Shown here: piece after piece, positions 12,151-23,739 of the stretch
Layout of the letters: each line of letters starts with the position of its first letter
Position numbering within the stretch: position 1 is the first letter of the stretch
Source of the DNA: Protopterus annectens
Taxonomy: Eukaryota; Chordata; Ceratodontiformes; Protopteridae
Length of the DNA stretch: 64,000 nucleotides
Direction of reading: 5' to 3'
Assembly: GCF_019279795.1 (NCBI RefSeq)
Contig: NC_056731.1
Location: 860,018,999-860,082,998, forward strand
Notes under the pieces: generated by a model
Database searches by the model: none
Seen by the model: only the letters and a program-made list of their open reading frames with translations
Told to the model about the DNA's origin: nothing
Made by a program: the position numbers and the translations under genes

Positions 12151-12769
12151 AGATCATAGGATCTTGGGATTATAGGATGTTACTAGGCTAACAGCCCCAG
12201 GGCCCTTACAAGCCTAGCCAAGTTCAACCTGTGTTTCCAAGGTTGTCTGGTTCAAGCAGACACTAAAATCAGCACATGTTGCCCCTGTCCAGGAGGAACA
12301 CAGGTGGAACCCTCTGGGTGAATTTCCGGTTACCCATCCAGTCATCCAAGTTGCACTTAAATAGGGCCAATGAGGGGCTTTGTTTAACATGAATAGGAAG
12401 CTTGTTGCAAAGATGGGGAATCCTCTGTGAGACAAATATGTCAATCCAGCAAGTTCTGTTGATGTCACATACCAGGTTAAGGTCCTTTGAGCAAGTGACC
12501 CATGTGACATTTGACTTGTGAGTGTGAAGCAATTCCATCAAAGCTGGGTCAGAGATTGCTCTATATGCAAGACACAGGTCACTGCTGAGTAGTCTGTATG
12601 ACACTGAGTAAAGTGATAATGATTTCAGTCTCTCCGCATAAGACAAATCTTGAAGACTTTGAATTTTCTTCATAAGGAACCTTTGTCGTCTCACCAATTG
12701 CTGCAGGTGTTTGGAAAGGAACATACCAAAGGGAGCATTGTAGTAAGAGTTACATAGCTGGTGATTCTG
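12151..12769 (-). mobile_element. LINE 3' fragment inserted in the DIRS element
   Basis: 5'-truncated minus-strand LINE end of the same family as 23.5-26.5 kb. Its frame (12269-12775) contains YNAPFGMFLSKHLQQL, YRLLSSDLCLAYRAISDP, INRTCWIDIFVSQRIP and FKCNLDDWMGNRKFT, which align in order with 25920-26350. The 3' tail at 12151-12240 carries the AGGCTAACAG and AAGCCTAGCC blocks (reverse strand). Flanks ACCCA at 12146-12150 and 12770-12774 may be a 5-bp target duplication. Removing it joins the end of the recombinase to the internal complementary region. Confidence 0.88.
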
Positions 12770-12880
12770 ACCCATCAGTGAGGAAGAATGAAAAGAACAA
12801 CATCAGATTTAGAAGTTATGTACTTACCATAACATGGCATCTGTGTTGTCCATTTTCATTCTTCCTCACCTTCCCAACCA
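12770..12880 (+). repeat. DIRS internal complementary region
   Basis: 12770-12803 is the reverse complement of the outermost left terminal repeat (TCTGATGTTGT block, TACTGCTGGG-like block). 12804-12880 is the reverse complement of the right terminus (13110-13187), sharing GTTATGTACTTACCATAAC. A region complementary to both outer ends, next to the right terminal repeat, is the hallmark that lets DIRS elements circularise. The junction between the two halves lies near 12803. Confidence 0.85.
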
Positions 12881-13009
12881 GGCATCCCCTGCCTTCTCTC
12901 TCCTAGAAGGATCTTTGGATGTTTATGAAACACTAACTTTCCAAGTTTGAGCCTCAGTCTTTTCGTATGTCTGTCCTTGTCTCTATTACTCAGTGGGCAA
13001 TAAGCCAGC

Positions 13010-13187
13010 AAACTCAATCCGAGGAGTTGGGGATGGAATACGGCATTATGGGTAGAGGGAGGAGTGCAAGACTTGGATTCTATGTCTTGTGAATGTGGTC
13101 GAGTTGGATCAGAGGGTTGGACCCATCAGTGAGGAAGACTGAAAATAGATAACACGAATGCCAAGTTATGGTAAGTACATAAGTTCT
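13010..13187 (+). repeat. DIRS right inverted terminal repeat
   Basis: Inverse of 6337-6485 over 13010-13135, with an outer extension to 13187 matched only by the internal complementary region. It ends at AAGTACATAAGTTCT, after which RTE sequence resumes. Confidence 0.85.
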
Positions 13188-13975
13188 AATTTCTGGCACA
13201 CAGCCTTACTTGTAGTCCAGCTCTCACAAACTTATTTTATTACTGAGAAAAACCATAGCATTGACTGTATGGACCTGTTTTGACAGTGTGATGTCTTTGC
13301 TCTTTAAATTTTATCCAGATTTGCCATAGCTTTCCTTTTAGCATGTTTTAATTTCATGGCTGCAGTTACCATTTGTAGAAATGTTTGAGCCCAGGAAAAT
13401 AATTGTCTCCACTACTTCTTTATCTATTTTCTAAAAAATGAACAGAGCTAGATGACATAATTCTAGTTTTTTTTTTGAGCAGCAAACCAGCTTTTGCACT
13501 TTCTGCTTTCACCTTAATAAAGAAGCTGTTCAGCTCTTCCTCACTTTCAGCCTTCAGAGTGGTTTCATCTGCATATCGCAGGTTATTGAAACTTTTCTTG
13601 ACAATTTTAATTGTATCATCTGATTTGTCAAATTAGACGTTCCTATGATACATTCAGAGTATAAATTAAATAAGTAGATAAGTAGTCTGTCAATATTCAG
13701 CCATGTTGCACTCCTTCCCAATCCTGGACCAAAAATCATTCCATATTTGGTTCTAATTGTTGCTTCTTGTTTTGCATATAGATTCCACAGGAGGTAAATA
13801 TCCTCATTTCTCTAAGAACTTGCCACAGTTTATTATGGTCCATGCAGTCAAAGACTTTACAGAAGTCAATAATAAAGAAGTAAATATGTTTCTGGAATTC
13901 CCTTGCTTTCTGTGTTATCCAAGCAGATGTTGGCAGTTTGACCTCTTGTGTCTCTTCCATTTCTGGAAAAAAAAA
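13188..13975 (-). pseudogene. RTE/BovB-like reverse transcriptase core
   Basis: Minus-strand pseudogene of the RTE reverse transcriptase, which copies its own RNA at a nicked target. Read from 13960 downward it gives TSAWITQKAREFQKHIYF, then IDFCKVFDCMDHNKLW, the first catalytic aspartate block (normally DYAKAFDCVDHNKLW). Further along, YLFNLYSE and the second catalytic block NLRYADET appear (YADE in place of YADD) near 13565-13585, followed by ESEEELNSFFIKVK. Frameshifts separate these blocks, so no intact protein remains. The order and spacing match RTE-BovB. The segment is bounded on both sides by other transposons that interrupted the element. Confidence 0.8.
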
Positions 13976-14089
13976 TGGTACTTATGTATTATCACAACCA
14001 CATTCCAACTGTGTCTTCACCGTCAGGTTTTATCATGAACACTAAATGTTCAGCGCATCAATTTCAAGCATAGCTAAGTCATAACCAAC

Positions 14090-16172
14090 CTGACATTGTA
14101 GCCATCTCTGAAACTTGGATCAAACCCCACATCTCTGACTCTGAAATCCTACCCTTTGGATTTCACACTCTTAGATGTGACCGCCCAAAGAAAAAAGGCG
14201 GAGGTGTTGCATTAATCTGTTCCATTCTACTTACCTTAATTCCTCTACCAAACCCCATTCCTAAATTCGCCAGTGCAGAACTAACAGTCGGTCTATTAAA
14301 AATGAATAACCACAAAAGCCTCTGTATCATTGGCCTTTATATCCCACCCAGAAATAACGTCTCAACCCTTGAAGACATACTCCAATGGGCCTTAGCTGAA
14401 ATTAACCTTGAAACTTACATACTAGACGTTGTAAACATCGACTGGAATAAAATCAACAGTCCAATACCCTCCCTGTCCATTAACCCTTTTAACTTTACTC
14501 AAGTAACCCACTCCATCACCAGACCCAATAAAACAAATACCCCAGTGAAAAAATATATTTTGAGCTTCATGGTGTGATGGATCTGCAGTGTTCTTATGAC
14601 ACTCAGTCTTGCTGGCTAGATTCTGCTAAAATTCAAAGTCTGATTATATTTGCATTCACAGTCTGTTGCATACAGAAACTTGCAGAATATACACTGATGA
14701 GAGAATATACTTTGCAGCATCAACTTTAAAGAGCAGTAACAAATAACTTTTTATAATAAATCAAACGAAACCACGTTGCAGCTTAAAAGTACTGTTCCAA
14801 CTTTACTTCTCATATAGTACAGATGATCAAACAACTGGATTTATACAGCTCTTTATATACTCTTTTTAAACATATTGTTTATCCTGTAGAAACAATACTA
14901 AACTTCCTTGTTTAACAATGTCTTGTAAGAGACCAGCTTTTCTGACAGTGTGAATATCCTGTAACAGTGTCCTGATGTCCATGTAGAAAAACATATTTTT
15001 GAGGAAACACATTGTCCTGTATTCTATTTGAATCTGTGTATAGAAACATGTGTTCTTATGTCAATGCTGATAAGCATATCCTGTTTTTTATGAAGAAAAA
15101 CATATTTTTGAGAAAACACATTGTCAGAGATCAGCTTTTCTGACAGTGTGAACATCCTGTATTTTATTTGGATCTTTGTATAAAAACATCTGTCATCCTG
15201 TTTTTCCATGCAGAATAACATGTCATTGTTCTTAAAAAGCAGATTTTGCATTTTTGTTCTTGCATACATATTCTGCTTTGAGTCTGTAAGGGAATAATGT
15301 CCATTCAGCAGATTCCTTTTCCAAGCCATGGTCATTTAGTATGACTGCTGATCACATTTTACTTAAACTTTGTTTCTGCATTTAAACAAGCCTTTTCTTT
15401 CAGCATATTTACAACATAATTAATTTCAGATTTATATTCATAAAATCTAACACCCAGGATTTACTCTTGACTGGATCTTAGTCACCCATCCAAATAAAAT
15501 TACCAGCTCTGGCACCATCCCTGACTCTATTAGTGACCACCTCCCAGCTTTCATTTACCGTGCAACCACCTCCCATCCACACCAACATCAATATATTCAG
15601 ACCCACGACCTTAGTAAATTTGACCCCAAAACCTTCTTTAACTATCTCAAACAAATTAATTGGAACATTCTAAAAACCCTTCCACTCGATAAAGCCATAG
15701 ACCACTTTAATTCTACTTTCCTAGACATTCTAAATTCCCTAGCTCCATCAAAGGAAAAAAGAATAAAAACTGTAACTGCCCCTTGGCTAACCAAAGAAAC
15801 AAAGCAAATTATGCATCAAAGAGACAAATCCTGGAAGCTTTACCAAAAGAATTAACTTTCCGAAACCCTTCTCCAATATACACAGCTCCATAACTTTGCA
15901 AAAAAACAAATCTTCAGAGACAAAAAATCCTACTACACTAAGCTCCAGTCCAACCATCCTCAAATTTTTTGGAACTCCATAAACTCACTCCTCAACCCAG
16001 GCTCCAAAAATAACCCCTGTCCGGACCCAAGTAAATCTGACCTCGAATTAGCCTCACTATTCAACTCTTTCTTTATAGAGTCAATATCAGATCTAACGAA
16101 AACTTTTCCCAACAACGACCAATCTATCCTACATTACACCTCATCTAAATCCCCAAATAATCCCCCCCCCCC
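14090..16172 (+). pseudogene. LINE endonuclease and linker, split by the LTR
   Basis: The endonuclease frame reads PDIVAISETWIKPHISDSE, then RPKKKGGGVALI and IGLYIPP, up to 14545. After the LTR it resumes with GFTLDWILVTHPNK and the catalytic SDHLPAF. One copy of the CCCAG duplication keeps the two parts in the same frame, so the LINE was probably intact here when the LTR inserted. The linker to the polymerase (15560-16140) includes FWNSINSLL and ELASLFNSFF, normal for this group. GDFN is degenerate (here VVNIDW). One stop lies near 15855. Confidence 0.8.
14546..15452. mobile_element. Solo LTR with 5-bp target duplication CCCAG
   Basis: A 907-bp insertion beginning TG and ending CA, flanked by identical CCCAG at 14541-14545 and 15453-15457. 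Excision leaving one CCCAG restores the LINE reading frame. There is no internal gene, so this is a lone terminal repeat left by recombination. It holds a roughly 200-bp internal duplication (CAGCTTTTCTGACAGTGTGA at about 14932 and 15131). Orientation is uncertain: AATAAA occurs on the plus strand near 14755, and TATAAAAAG on the minus strand at the same place. Confidence 0.8.
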
Positions 16173-17530
16173 ATGTTTGAGGTTAAACTTGTCTCCACTA
16201 ACTACATAAAAAGACTTCTATCCAAACTTAAACCCTGCTCCAATGCACCTGACAACATCCCAGCTTCCTTTCTCAAGTCTGCTGCTGATGCTATAGCTCT
16301 CCCAATTAGTATCTTAATTAATAGATCCATAAAGGAATCCTATGACCCTAAACTCTGGCTTTCCACCTTTATTCTTCCTCTCCACAAGGGAGACCAAAAC
16401 ACTAACATTTCAAATTTCTGCCCTATAGCTTTTCTCTCTCCAATCTCCAGAATCCTAGGAAAATACATCCACCTCCAACTTATGCCTTTTTTTGACTAAT
16501 AACCAACTTCTTACCCCTACCCAACATGGCTTCCAACCAGGACATAGCACAATAACAGCTCTACTCTCATTCTTAGAAACTGTCAATCAAGCCCGAGATT
16601 CTGGGAACTTAGTATCCACAGCGCTCCTAGAGCTCTCTAAAGTATTTGATACTGTTTCCCATAAGCACCTTCTAAGTCATCTCTCAAACCTAATTTTTTC
16701 CCAAAACACTTTCTCCTGATTCTCAAGCCATCTGTCAGATAGATCTCAGGCTGTGAAATGGAAAAAAAAGGCACCTCAGCTTTCTTACCCATGCCTATCA
16801 GAGTACCATAGGGGTCCATCCTCGGACCAGTGCTGTTTAATATCTTTATCAATAACTTTCATTCTGCTATTCCTAATGCCAAAGTCATCCAATATGCAGA
16901 TGACTCTGCACTTGTCTGCTTTGCCTCTAACCTCCCTGAACTCCTATCTAAAACTCAGAATGCCTTCTCAACTACTGAGATGTGGATGCTCCAAAATCAC
17001 CTTTCTCTCAATGCTAACAAATCTAAAATACTACTATTCACACCATCAAAATCTTTCTCTTTTGATAAAAATTCCTTCCAAGTCCTTAGCCAAAGCAACT
17101 CTCTGATCAAAGTTGTTCCCTTTGCCAAACTACTCTGTGTAACTATAGACGAACACCTCAAGTACGACATCCATATTCCGTAAAATATAAAGAAAACCCA
17201 CCAAAAACTAGGTGTGCTATATAGGAACAACCACTTCCTCTCTACTTCTACCAAGCATACTCTGGCTTCCTCTTACCTCCTTCCTATCCTCTTCCATCAC
17301 TTCCAAATTTGAAAGCTGTTATAACAAAATTTCTAAATTTGCCACCAAAGTCAAACTTTCCACTCATCACTGTGTCCCTCAACTGGTTAGAATTCATAAA
17401 TTACCTGGACTTCCTCCAGCTCACTACAGCACATAAACTAATGTTTAATCCAACCAAATCCCCTGCTCTAACATCCTTCCACCATACATCCCAAATAGAA
17501 CTCTCAGATCTGAACACTAAAACTTAATTA
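16173..17530 (+). pseudogene. LINE reverse transcriptase
   Basis: Polymerase domain of the same LINE, in several frames. 16173-16499 has LSKLKPCSNAPDNIPASFLK, IPLSI-like helix and ILPLHKGD. 16492-16719 has TPTQHGFQPGHSTITALL and LELSKVFDTVSH, the first catalytic aspartate block (K for A at one position). After a shift, LFNIFINNFHSAIPNA leads to the catalytic YADD at 16893-16904, then MWMLQNHLSLNANKSKIL. The C-terminal part up to 17183 reads VTIDEHLKYDIHI. At least four frameshifts; inactive. Confidence 0.85.
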
Positions 17531-18107
17531 CTGTCCACAAACCTAAACGTCCTGCTGGATGACTTCTCCTCTCCTTCTCCTTAGGTAAGAAATGTAGCTC
17601 TCTCCCTTCCACACTAAGGACAATGTCAAACACAAACAACTGAAAAACTCAGCTGTACACCTACCTCTGCTTCAAATGGAAATGTAACTGCATTCTCCCT
17701 ACCTATAACTCTTTAACAAAAGCCCCTGGGAGGGTATGCTCCTGAGTTCCTAAGCACCTTACCGCTGGCTATAACCTTCTGTAGCTAATTCCCATACAAT
17801 CTCTCACACTCTGTAAATAGCTTTTGACTTTTGATTTTAACTGTGTGAATTTGTTAAAATGTATCTATACAATATTTTTCCATTATGAGCAATATTGCTC
17901 ACGCTTTGTATTATTTGATATGTATTTGCACTTGTACTTTTATTTTTATTGGACTGCTATCCTTACTGTAATCTGTTTCATGGAGCTTTTCTCCCCGGGC
18001 CTCCACTGAAAATGGGCTTTCTAGGCCCAGTGGACATCCCCGGTAATCAAACTGGAAATAAATAAATAAATAAATGTTCTGGTCCAAATACATTCAAATG
18101 TATATTA

Positions 18108-18430
18108 TTTAATATGTCAGTAGAAATATGAAAAGGAAAGCAGTGAAATGGTATATCGTTAAAAGGCTTCTTCTACGGATATTGCAAACAAATTCCAAGT
18201 GTGTGTTCACAGGGCAGTTTTATCATGAACAGGAAATTATGTGCTCCAAAAGTGACATGTATTACACATTTCACTGCAAATATTAAAAGGAAAACAGTGA
18301 AATGGTTTCTCGTTACAATGCTTCTTGTACGGATGTCCGGGGGCATTTCCATGGGGACCCACAGACAGAAGGGTCATGCTGAACGTATTCGTACGTGGCA
18401 GAAAAACACCTAAGGGGCAGTTCCTGAAAG
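18108..18430. repeat. Two-copy internal repeat of the TIR element
   Basis: A block containing GCAGTGAAATGG and CTTCT(T)CTACGGAT occurs near 18133-18180 and again near 18286-18335 (period about 154 bases). A neighbouring block TTTTATCATGAACA at 18222 also recurs at 14026, in the other half of the element, confirming that both halves belong together. Confidence 0.65.
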
Positions 18431-19480
18431 GGGGTGGCATAGCTCCAGGGGTTTCAGTTATATTTCATCACTTAAAATCAAGGGACGATTTGTAAATATG
18501 AATGTATTTCACTTGCAAACTGAACAGAACAACATATTTTGTATCGGCATGCATTCTCTGAAGAGCGCTAATTAAATGCAAAATCACAGAGACTTGAAAT
18601 GTCTGACAGGCAGTCCTTGGTTTACTTTGCTGGAAAAAACAACTAATTTGTTGCATTTATATGTGAACTTGTTTTCAACATCTTGACAAATTACATATAA
18701 CATATAATCGATACCAGAAAGGGTTGGAAATGAGTCGCTTCTCCTGCTAGGGATCTGGTTATGGTAATACTAAGTACCAAAAAAACAGCTTGTATAGCTG
18801 TCTGCTTTCAATCCATATATTGCTGGAGTCTAGCTTCCAGGATTTTGAGTATGTTGCTAGCATGTGAAACATGTGCAACTGTTTGATAATTTGAGCAGTT
18901 TAGTATTGTCCTTTTTTTGAGATTGAAATATTAACTAACCTTTTCCAAGCCAGTGATCACTGCTGTGTTTTCCAAATTTGAAGGCAAATTCCAAGCAGTA
19001 CTGTAATAACATAATTTTATAGGATTTTGATCAATTCAGATGGAATTCTATTACTACCTGCCACTTTGATATTAGCATTGCTTTCTTAGGGCCCATTTAA
19101 CTTCTTTCTCCAGGATGTCTGTCTCCAGAGCAGAAAATATAATATTGTATGTATTAGTGATGCTAGGGTCCTCCATACATGGCTATTTTGTGTATTCCTG
19201 CCACCTCTTCTGAATATCTTCTGCTTTTACTAGGTTCCCCAGTCTTTATATTTTATCTTACTCAGTTTTACTTGAAAGATTACCTTAATATCATGTCTTC
19301 CTAAAGAGATCTATTGTACTTCCCAATTTATCTTCTTCCAGTTATTTTCACTGCTCATTTAAATATTCATCCTTATCTCATTTTGCTATTTTCTGAAACT
19401 ATACCGTTTACATGTTTCTTTATCTCTAGTTCCATTTACTGTCTTTCTTTCCTTAGCTGCATCCAATGTCAATTTCCATT

Positions 19481-20673
19481 ATACAAATTTCCAAAGTACA
19501 AAAGTGAAACTACAAATGTCTGTTGTTTCTAATAGCGATGAATGCAGAAAGAAAACACGTCAGTGAAGAATGTAAAATTATTTTCTAACTCAGTTAAGCG
19601 GTTGTATTTATATTAGAAAGGTATTTTTGCGGGGAGATTGTGCCCCCTGAAGGCCCTATTTTGGTAAACTGCATCCCTCCAAACCCCCACTAACTAAATG
19701 TACTAACATTGAGGTTGCTCAACCTTGCAGTAAATGAATCAGTCAGTCACATTTGTTAAAAAAGGTAAGGTCACTGGATAGGCAGCCCCTTTTTGTGAGC
19801 ATCCTAGGAGGAGTGTCTAGCTAAGTGCCATGCTGAGAGTTATACAGTGAACAAATGAAAGCTATGGGATTCAAGCCACTGGCTGCCCCAAGGTCTAGGT
19901 CCAGCATCACATATTCTTAAACATCTGCACAAAAGTGCCAGAGAAACTAAGTAAGCCTTTAATCTGAGGTGATAAGTCTCCGGGAATACTGAGAGTAGTT
20001 GCTCATCCTCTTCGGATCTAACTAGGTAGGCAAGTTTGCTAATTAAAAGCAAGTTTAATAAAGATGGGTATTAATTACTGAAGAAATATCTGTATGTGAG
20101 AGTATAAAAGGTAGTTCTGTCTAAAGTGGGCATGATATTGTAAACCGTTGTAGAGACAGGCATCAGTATTTGTGATTGTCAGAGAGCAGAAACATCCTGA
20201 TGACCTTGTTAGTTGTGGTTTGTACTTTTCATAGGTAGCTTTCAGGTTTGAAGGATGAGGAACAGAGGACCATATTCCAGTCTTTACAATAAAAATATGT
20301 TCCTAATATAGTGATATGCCTCTTAACTTAGTAATTTGGTGCTTTTTAGTTGAAATTTATGTACCTGTCTGTGTGGTATCCAAATAATTCATCCCTCTAT
20401 ACCACTGAGCTGACTGACTGCTCCAAAGTCATAGTCATTCACTATTAATATCCTATTATCTCTGCAGTTACTTTGCTTTTGGACAGGCTAGTAATGCAGT
20501 AAATTCTCCTGAAGCGGCCTGTGAAGCTTTACCTAGAGGAAGCTCACTCAATCAGAATCATCCATACTGTATGTTTTTTTTTTTTTTAGATGTTAATGTT
20601 GCCTGAAGTAATATGGGTTTTAGATGTAGATTTCCCAAGTCAACATAACCAGAGAATGTACAGGCAGAGATCC

Positions 20674-20674
<1 letters not shown>
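19481..20674. other. No gene seen
   Basis: No frame over 75 codons and no recognised repeat. A poly-T run lies at 20574-20588. Confidence 0.45.

Positions 20675-20727
<53 letters not shown>
20675..20727. repeat. (CA)n microsatellite
   Basis: About 26 uninterrupted CA dinucleotides. Confidence 0.97.
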
Positions 20728-21173
20728 CCACATCTATTTATCACAGCTCTAAATGTGTTCAGCTTTAAAGCGTTTTGACAGTGGTTAGATAAGATATGCA
20801 TATATGTTAATATGGGGGAAATTATTTTGATCAAGTTCCCCTTTGGTCAAAATCTGTTTAGTGTACAACATTTAGTCGATTACACAGATGTTCGATGGGT
20901 GTGAGAAACTGCACATTTCTCAGGGTAAGGAAATTTGCCCTTCACTGAGATTGTGCGATCACAGAGCTAGTATGTATAATTAGCAAAATTATGTTTACTG
21001 TTTTTTTAACAGTGTTGTGAAGGTACCGAAATGTCTTGCTCAGCACATGCATAGCAGCATGTCAGCATTTACAAACTCAGCATTTTCTGGTAAACTTTAA
21101 GAACATCAATCTTTGGGTCATTTGCTGTTTATCAGTAGACCTATTAATATATATTTATATCTATATCTAGTCA

Positions 21174-21177
<4 letters not shown>

Positions 21178-21227
<50 letters not shown>

Positions 21228-21233
21228 TATAGA

Positions 21234-21266
<33 letters not shown>

Positions 21267-21310
21267 GTATATATAGATATAGATGTATAGAAATATGTAC
21301 ACATATATAC

Positions 21311-21368
<58 letters not shown>
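21178..21368. repeat. (TA)n microsatellite, interrupted
   Basis: Three TA arrays (about 21178-21222, 21235-21260 and 21316-21368) with short AT-rich interruptions. No transposon end is visible beside it. Confidence 0.95.
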
Positions 21369-21370
<2 letters not shown>

Positions 21371-23520
21371 ATCATAAGCAAGTATTTTGTCAGTATACAA
21401 GATTAACAAGTTACATGCTGAATTCTTATTCCCTGAGAGAGATTTAAAAAAAAACAAAAGAACAGCTTTCTATGTTGGGCTGCTGTCACACAATGTATAG
21501 GGTTACAACCCAGTATCCACCAACTTTGTGTCCTTTCTAGGGACACTACAGGCCCCTAGAAACAAGTACCTCAGAGAAGGTGATGATGGCATACTCATTT
21601 TAACTGCTGGTATTGAAGTTATTTACTTTGGTACTGTTTTGCTTCTGTTTTATTTTTTCCTTCTCTTTAAACGCATACCTCTCAATCTCCTAGAGTAAGA
21701 AATCTGAACAAAGCCAATAGCCAAACATAATATGGTGGTAAATCTACAAAAATGGGGAGAATTTTTAGATATTGCTCTTATAAACTTAGCAAGTTGTTAG
21801 AATAACAGGTTTTGTGTTACTGTACACGATCTGAAGGATATGCTGTCTGAAACTCAAATTTCTGTCACTATCTTATTATTTCATTCCTCTGTGATTTGCC
21901 AGAAAACTGAATATGTTATGAGGAACAGACCAAATATACGAGGCAAAAATTTGGGCATTCTGCAAAATTTTGGGCAGTTGAGAGGTATGACATGCGTGCG
22001 TATATTTTGGTTGAATGGCCATGGCCATGGTCAAGGTATGCTTTGCACACAGTGTGAAAATAGGGTGTTCCACATTTTGATTGTTTGTCACACATTGCTA
22101 TGGTCTGTGTTCCACACTGACCTCTTAGCAAGTTGAGACCTATGGTCCACAGAAACAGTGCAGTCTGCTGAAACGTCTCCCAAACAAAACATTAAGCTGC
22201 CATCATAACATTATGGAACTGGATAGTTATCCTTTCATCTCAAGTTCCACCCACTGACTGAAGAAATGTTAGAAAGCAATGAACACTGATTTCCACAGTG
22301 AGCTGCTTACTTGCATTTTTTCAGGTAGTGGAGGGCTTTACCAGCTGACAAATCAGTCCCTAAACTGCTCCACTCCCACTCAGTTGCAACTCACCTCTAA
22401 ATTGATAGGAGAAAACTTGTTATTTGGTATCGACAGAATAACTATTGTATCATTAAGATACTGTGTAGCCCATGTCCTGCTGCTGGCAAGTCAGTACATT
22501 TTTATGTAGTAAGTGAACGCTTAAACCCTAAGTCATGCTGAGTTTTCTGTTGGTGCAGCCCCCATTAAGGTACACTGTTATCAGGTCTAGCCGTTGGATT
22601 TGCCAGCTGGCTCACTTTCTTCTATAGCACCAGTTCACTTGTTAAAGTATCTGTAGAGTGTGTAATTTGAACTAACTTGGTGCAGTATTGCCATCTTCTC
22701 TGTTTTCTTGTTTTTGTTGGGGTTACAGCCCAAGTGCTGTTGTGCTACGTGTGTCCTTATTCTAAATCAAGTCTACAATTTTAGATTCTAGGAAGAGTGA
22801 AGACAGTTCCTGAATACTCATTCACTTTAATTCCATGTCAGTAAAACATCTGTTTTGTCACATAAACTGGTTCATTGTTTTGGTGTCCGTCACTGAGTTG
22901 TCAGCTATGTAACAGCATTTGCAAACATTACACTACATTTATTTGACAGCACTAAAAAAAACAGTTTAACTATTTTTTCCTTTAAGTGATTTAACATTCT
23001 ACCTTCCTTTAATCCCTCTGTACCTTCACTCCCATTCTTCACCTGTCCCTTGCCCCTGGGACTATATTTATGGATTCCTTCTTTCCATCCTGTCTGGAAG
23101 TTGACTCCATAGGTCAGTAGTCCTCTCTATGAAGTAGTACTTTTGTAAGTCCAGGGAGTATTTTGTCTGTACATTGTGCGACTTCTGTTACTTCTCCTTG
23201 CACTTCCTTTTCGGGATGTCCTCTTTACACCTCTCTGACTTGATTTTGGATGCACATATCATGTAGTCTTTTTCTCTTCTGGTCTGTTTTTAGAGTATCT
23301 TTGGCTCCTAAAGTTGTTAGTCATACCTTTTCCCATCCATCCCGTGATTCCCACTGGTGGCTTTTTTCTAGATTTCCATGATCAGGCTATTGTACCTGTC
23401 TTTGTATAGTATGTAGGGAAAAGGTTATGCACAGCAGCAACCAGGGTATGAAGGTACTAACATGGTACAAGCAGAAAATGATTGATTTCAACATTTGGCT
23501 AAGTTTCTGGTATCATTCTA
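21369..23520. other. No gene seen
   Basis: Mixed-composition sequence with only short chance frames. A GGCCAT duplication near 22018-22029 is local. Confidence 0.45.
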
Positions 23521-23739
23521 AGGGGATCTGATATCTGTCTGCCTGGGGCGACATGATTGACAGACCTCAATGCTTTGCCAGAGATGGCCTGTATCTGTCA
23601 CCCCTGGGCTTCTGGATACTGGGCAAGGCTCTTGCTACCCCATAGTTCCTTTTTTAGGTGGTGTTCCAAAGACCAAATTACCACCGTGACAGCTACAAAC
23701 AAATGCAATATGAGGGTCATGTGGCTCAATGCTAGAAGT

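Larger units (their letters stand above)
6337..13187 (+). mobile_element. DIRS-type tyrosine-recombinase retrotransposon
   Basis: A 6.85-kb plus-strand element with the complete DIRS layout: left inverted terminal repeat (6337-6485), gag, reverse transcriptase with RNase H, tyrosine recombinase, internal complementary region (12770-12880) and right inverted terminal repeat (13010-13187). All frames are broken. No target duplication flanks it, as expected for recombinase-mediated integration. It sits inside the minus-strand RTE LINE and carries a minus-strand LINE 3' fragment at 12151-12769. Confidence 0.9.
14066..18077 (+). mobile_element. LINE (CR1/L2 group) interrupted by a solo LTR
   Basis: 5'-truncated LINE starting inside the endonuclease domain and ending in a short AAAT tandem tail (18057-18077). 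The last bases before the tail are GGCCCAGTGGACATCCCC. It is inserted in the TIR element 13976-18779 and is itself broken by an LTR at 14546-15452. Excluding the LTR it is about 3.1 kb. The 3' part 17530-18050 is untranslated and shows no further gene. Confidence 0.88.
13976..18779. mobile_element. TIR DNA transposon (MITE-like), interrupted by a LINE
   Basis: Left end TGGTACTTATGTATTATCAC and its inverted counterpart ending TAATACTAAGTACCA define a terminal inverted repeat of about 25 bases. The same terminus occurs at both ends of the TIR element at 42.15 kb. Own sequence is 13976-14065 and 18078-18779; a LINE fills the middle. A-runs on both sides may be the target duplication. The element carries no transposase, so it is non-autonomous. 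It lies in the RTE LINE, whose sequence resumes immediately outside both ends. Confidence 0.75.
5965..19480 (-). mobile_element. RTE/BovB-like LINE in three pieces, split by two nested insertions
   Basis: Three blocks, 5965-6336, 13188-13975 and 18780-19480, follow one another in the same minus-strand order as the RTE-BovB family as I remember its consensus. The first holds the 3' region. The second holds the reverse transcriptase core. The third holds the N-terminal part of the polymerase region, with phrases such as GCCCATTTAACTTC, CCAGGATGTCTG and TGCCACCTCTTCTGAATATC. The first gap is filled by a DIRS element (6337-13187) and the second by a TIR element (13976-18779). Joined, the pieces total about 1.85 kb. 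The 5' end fades near 19480. The assignment to the RTE clade is from recalled family sequence; colinearity of the pieces is visible directly. Confidence 0.8.
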
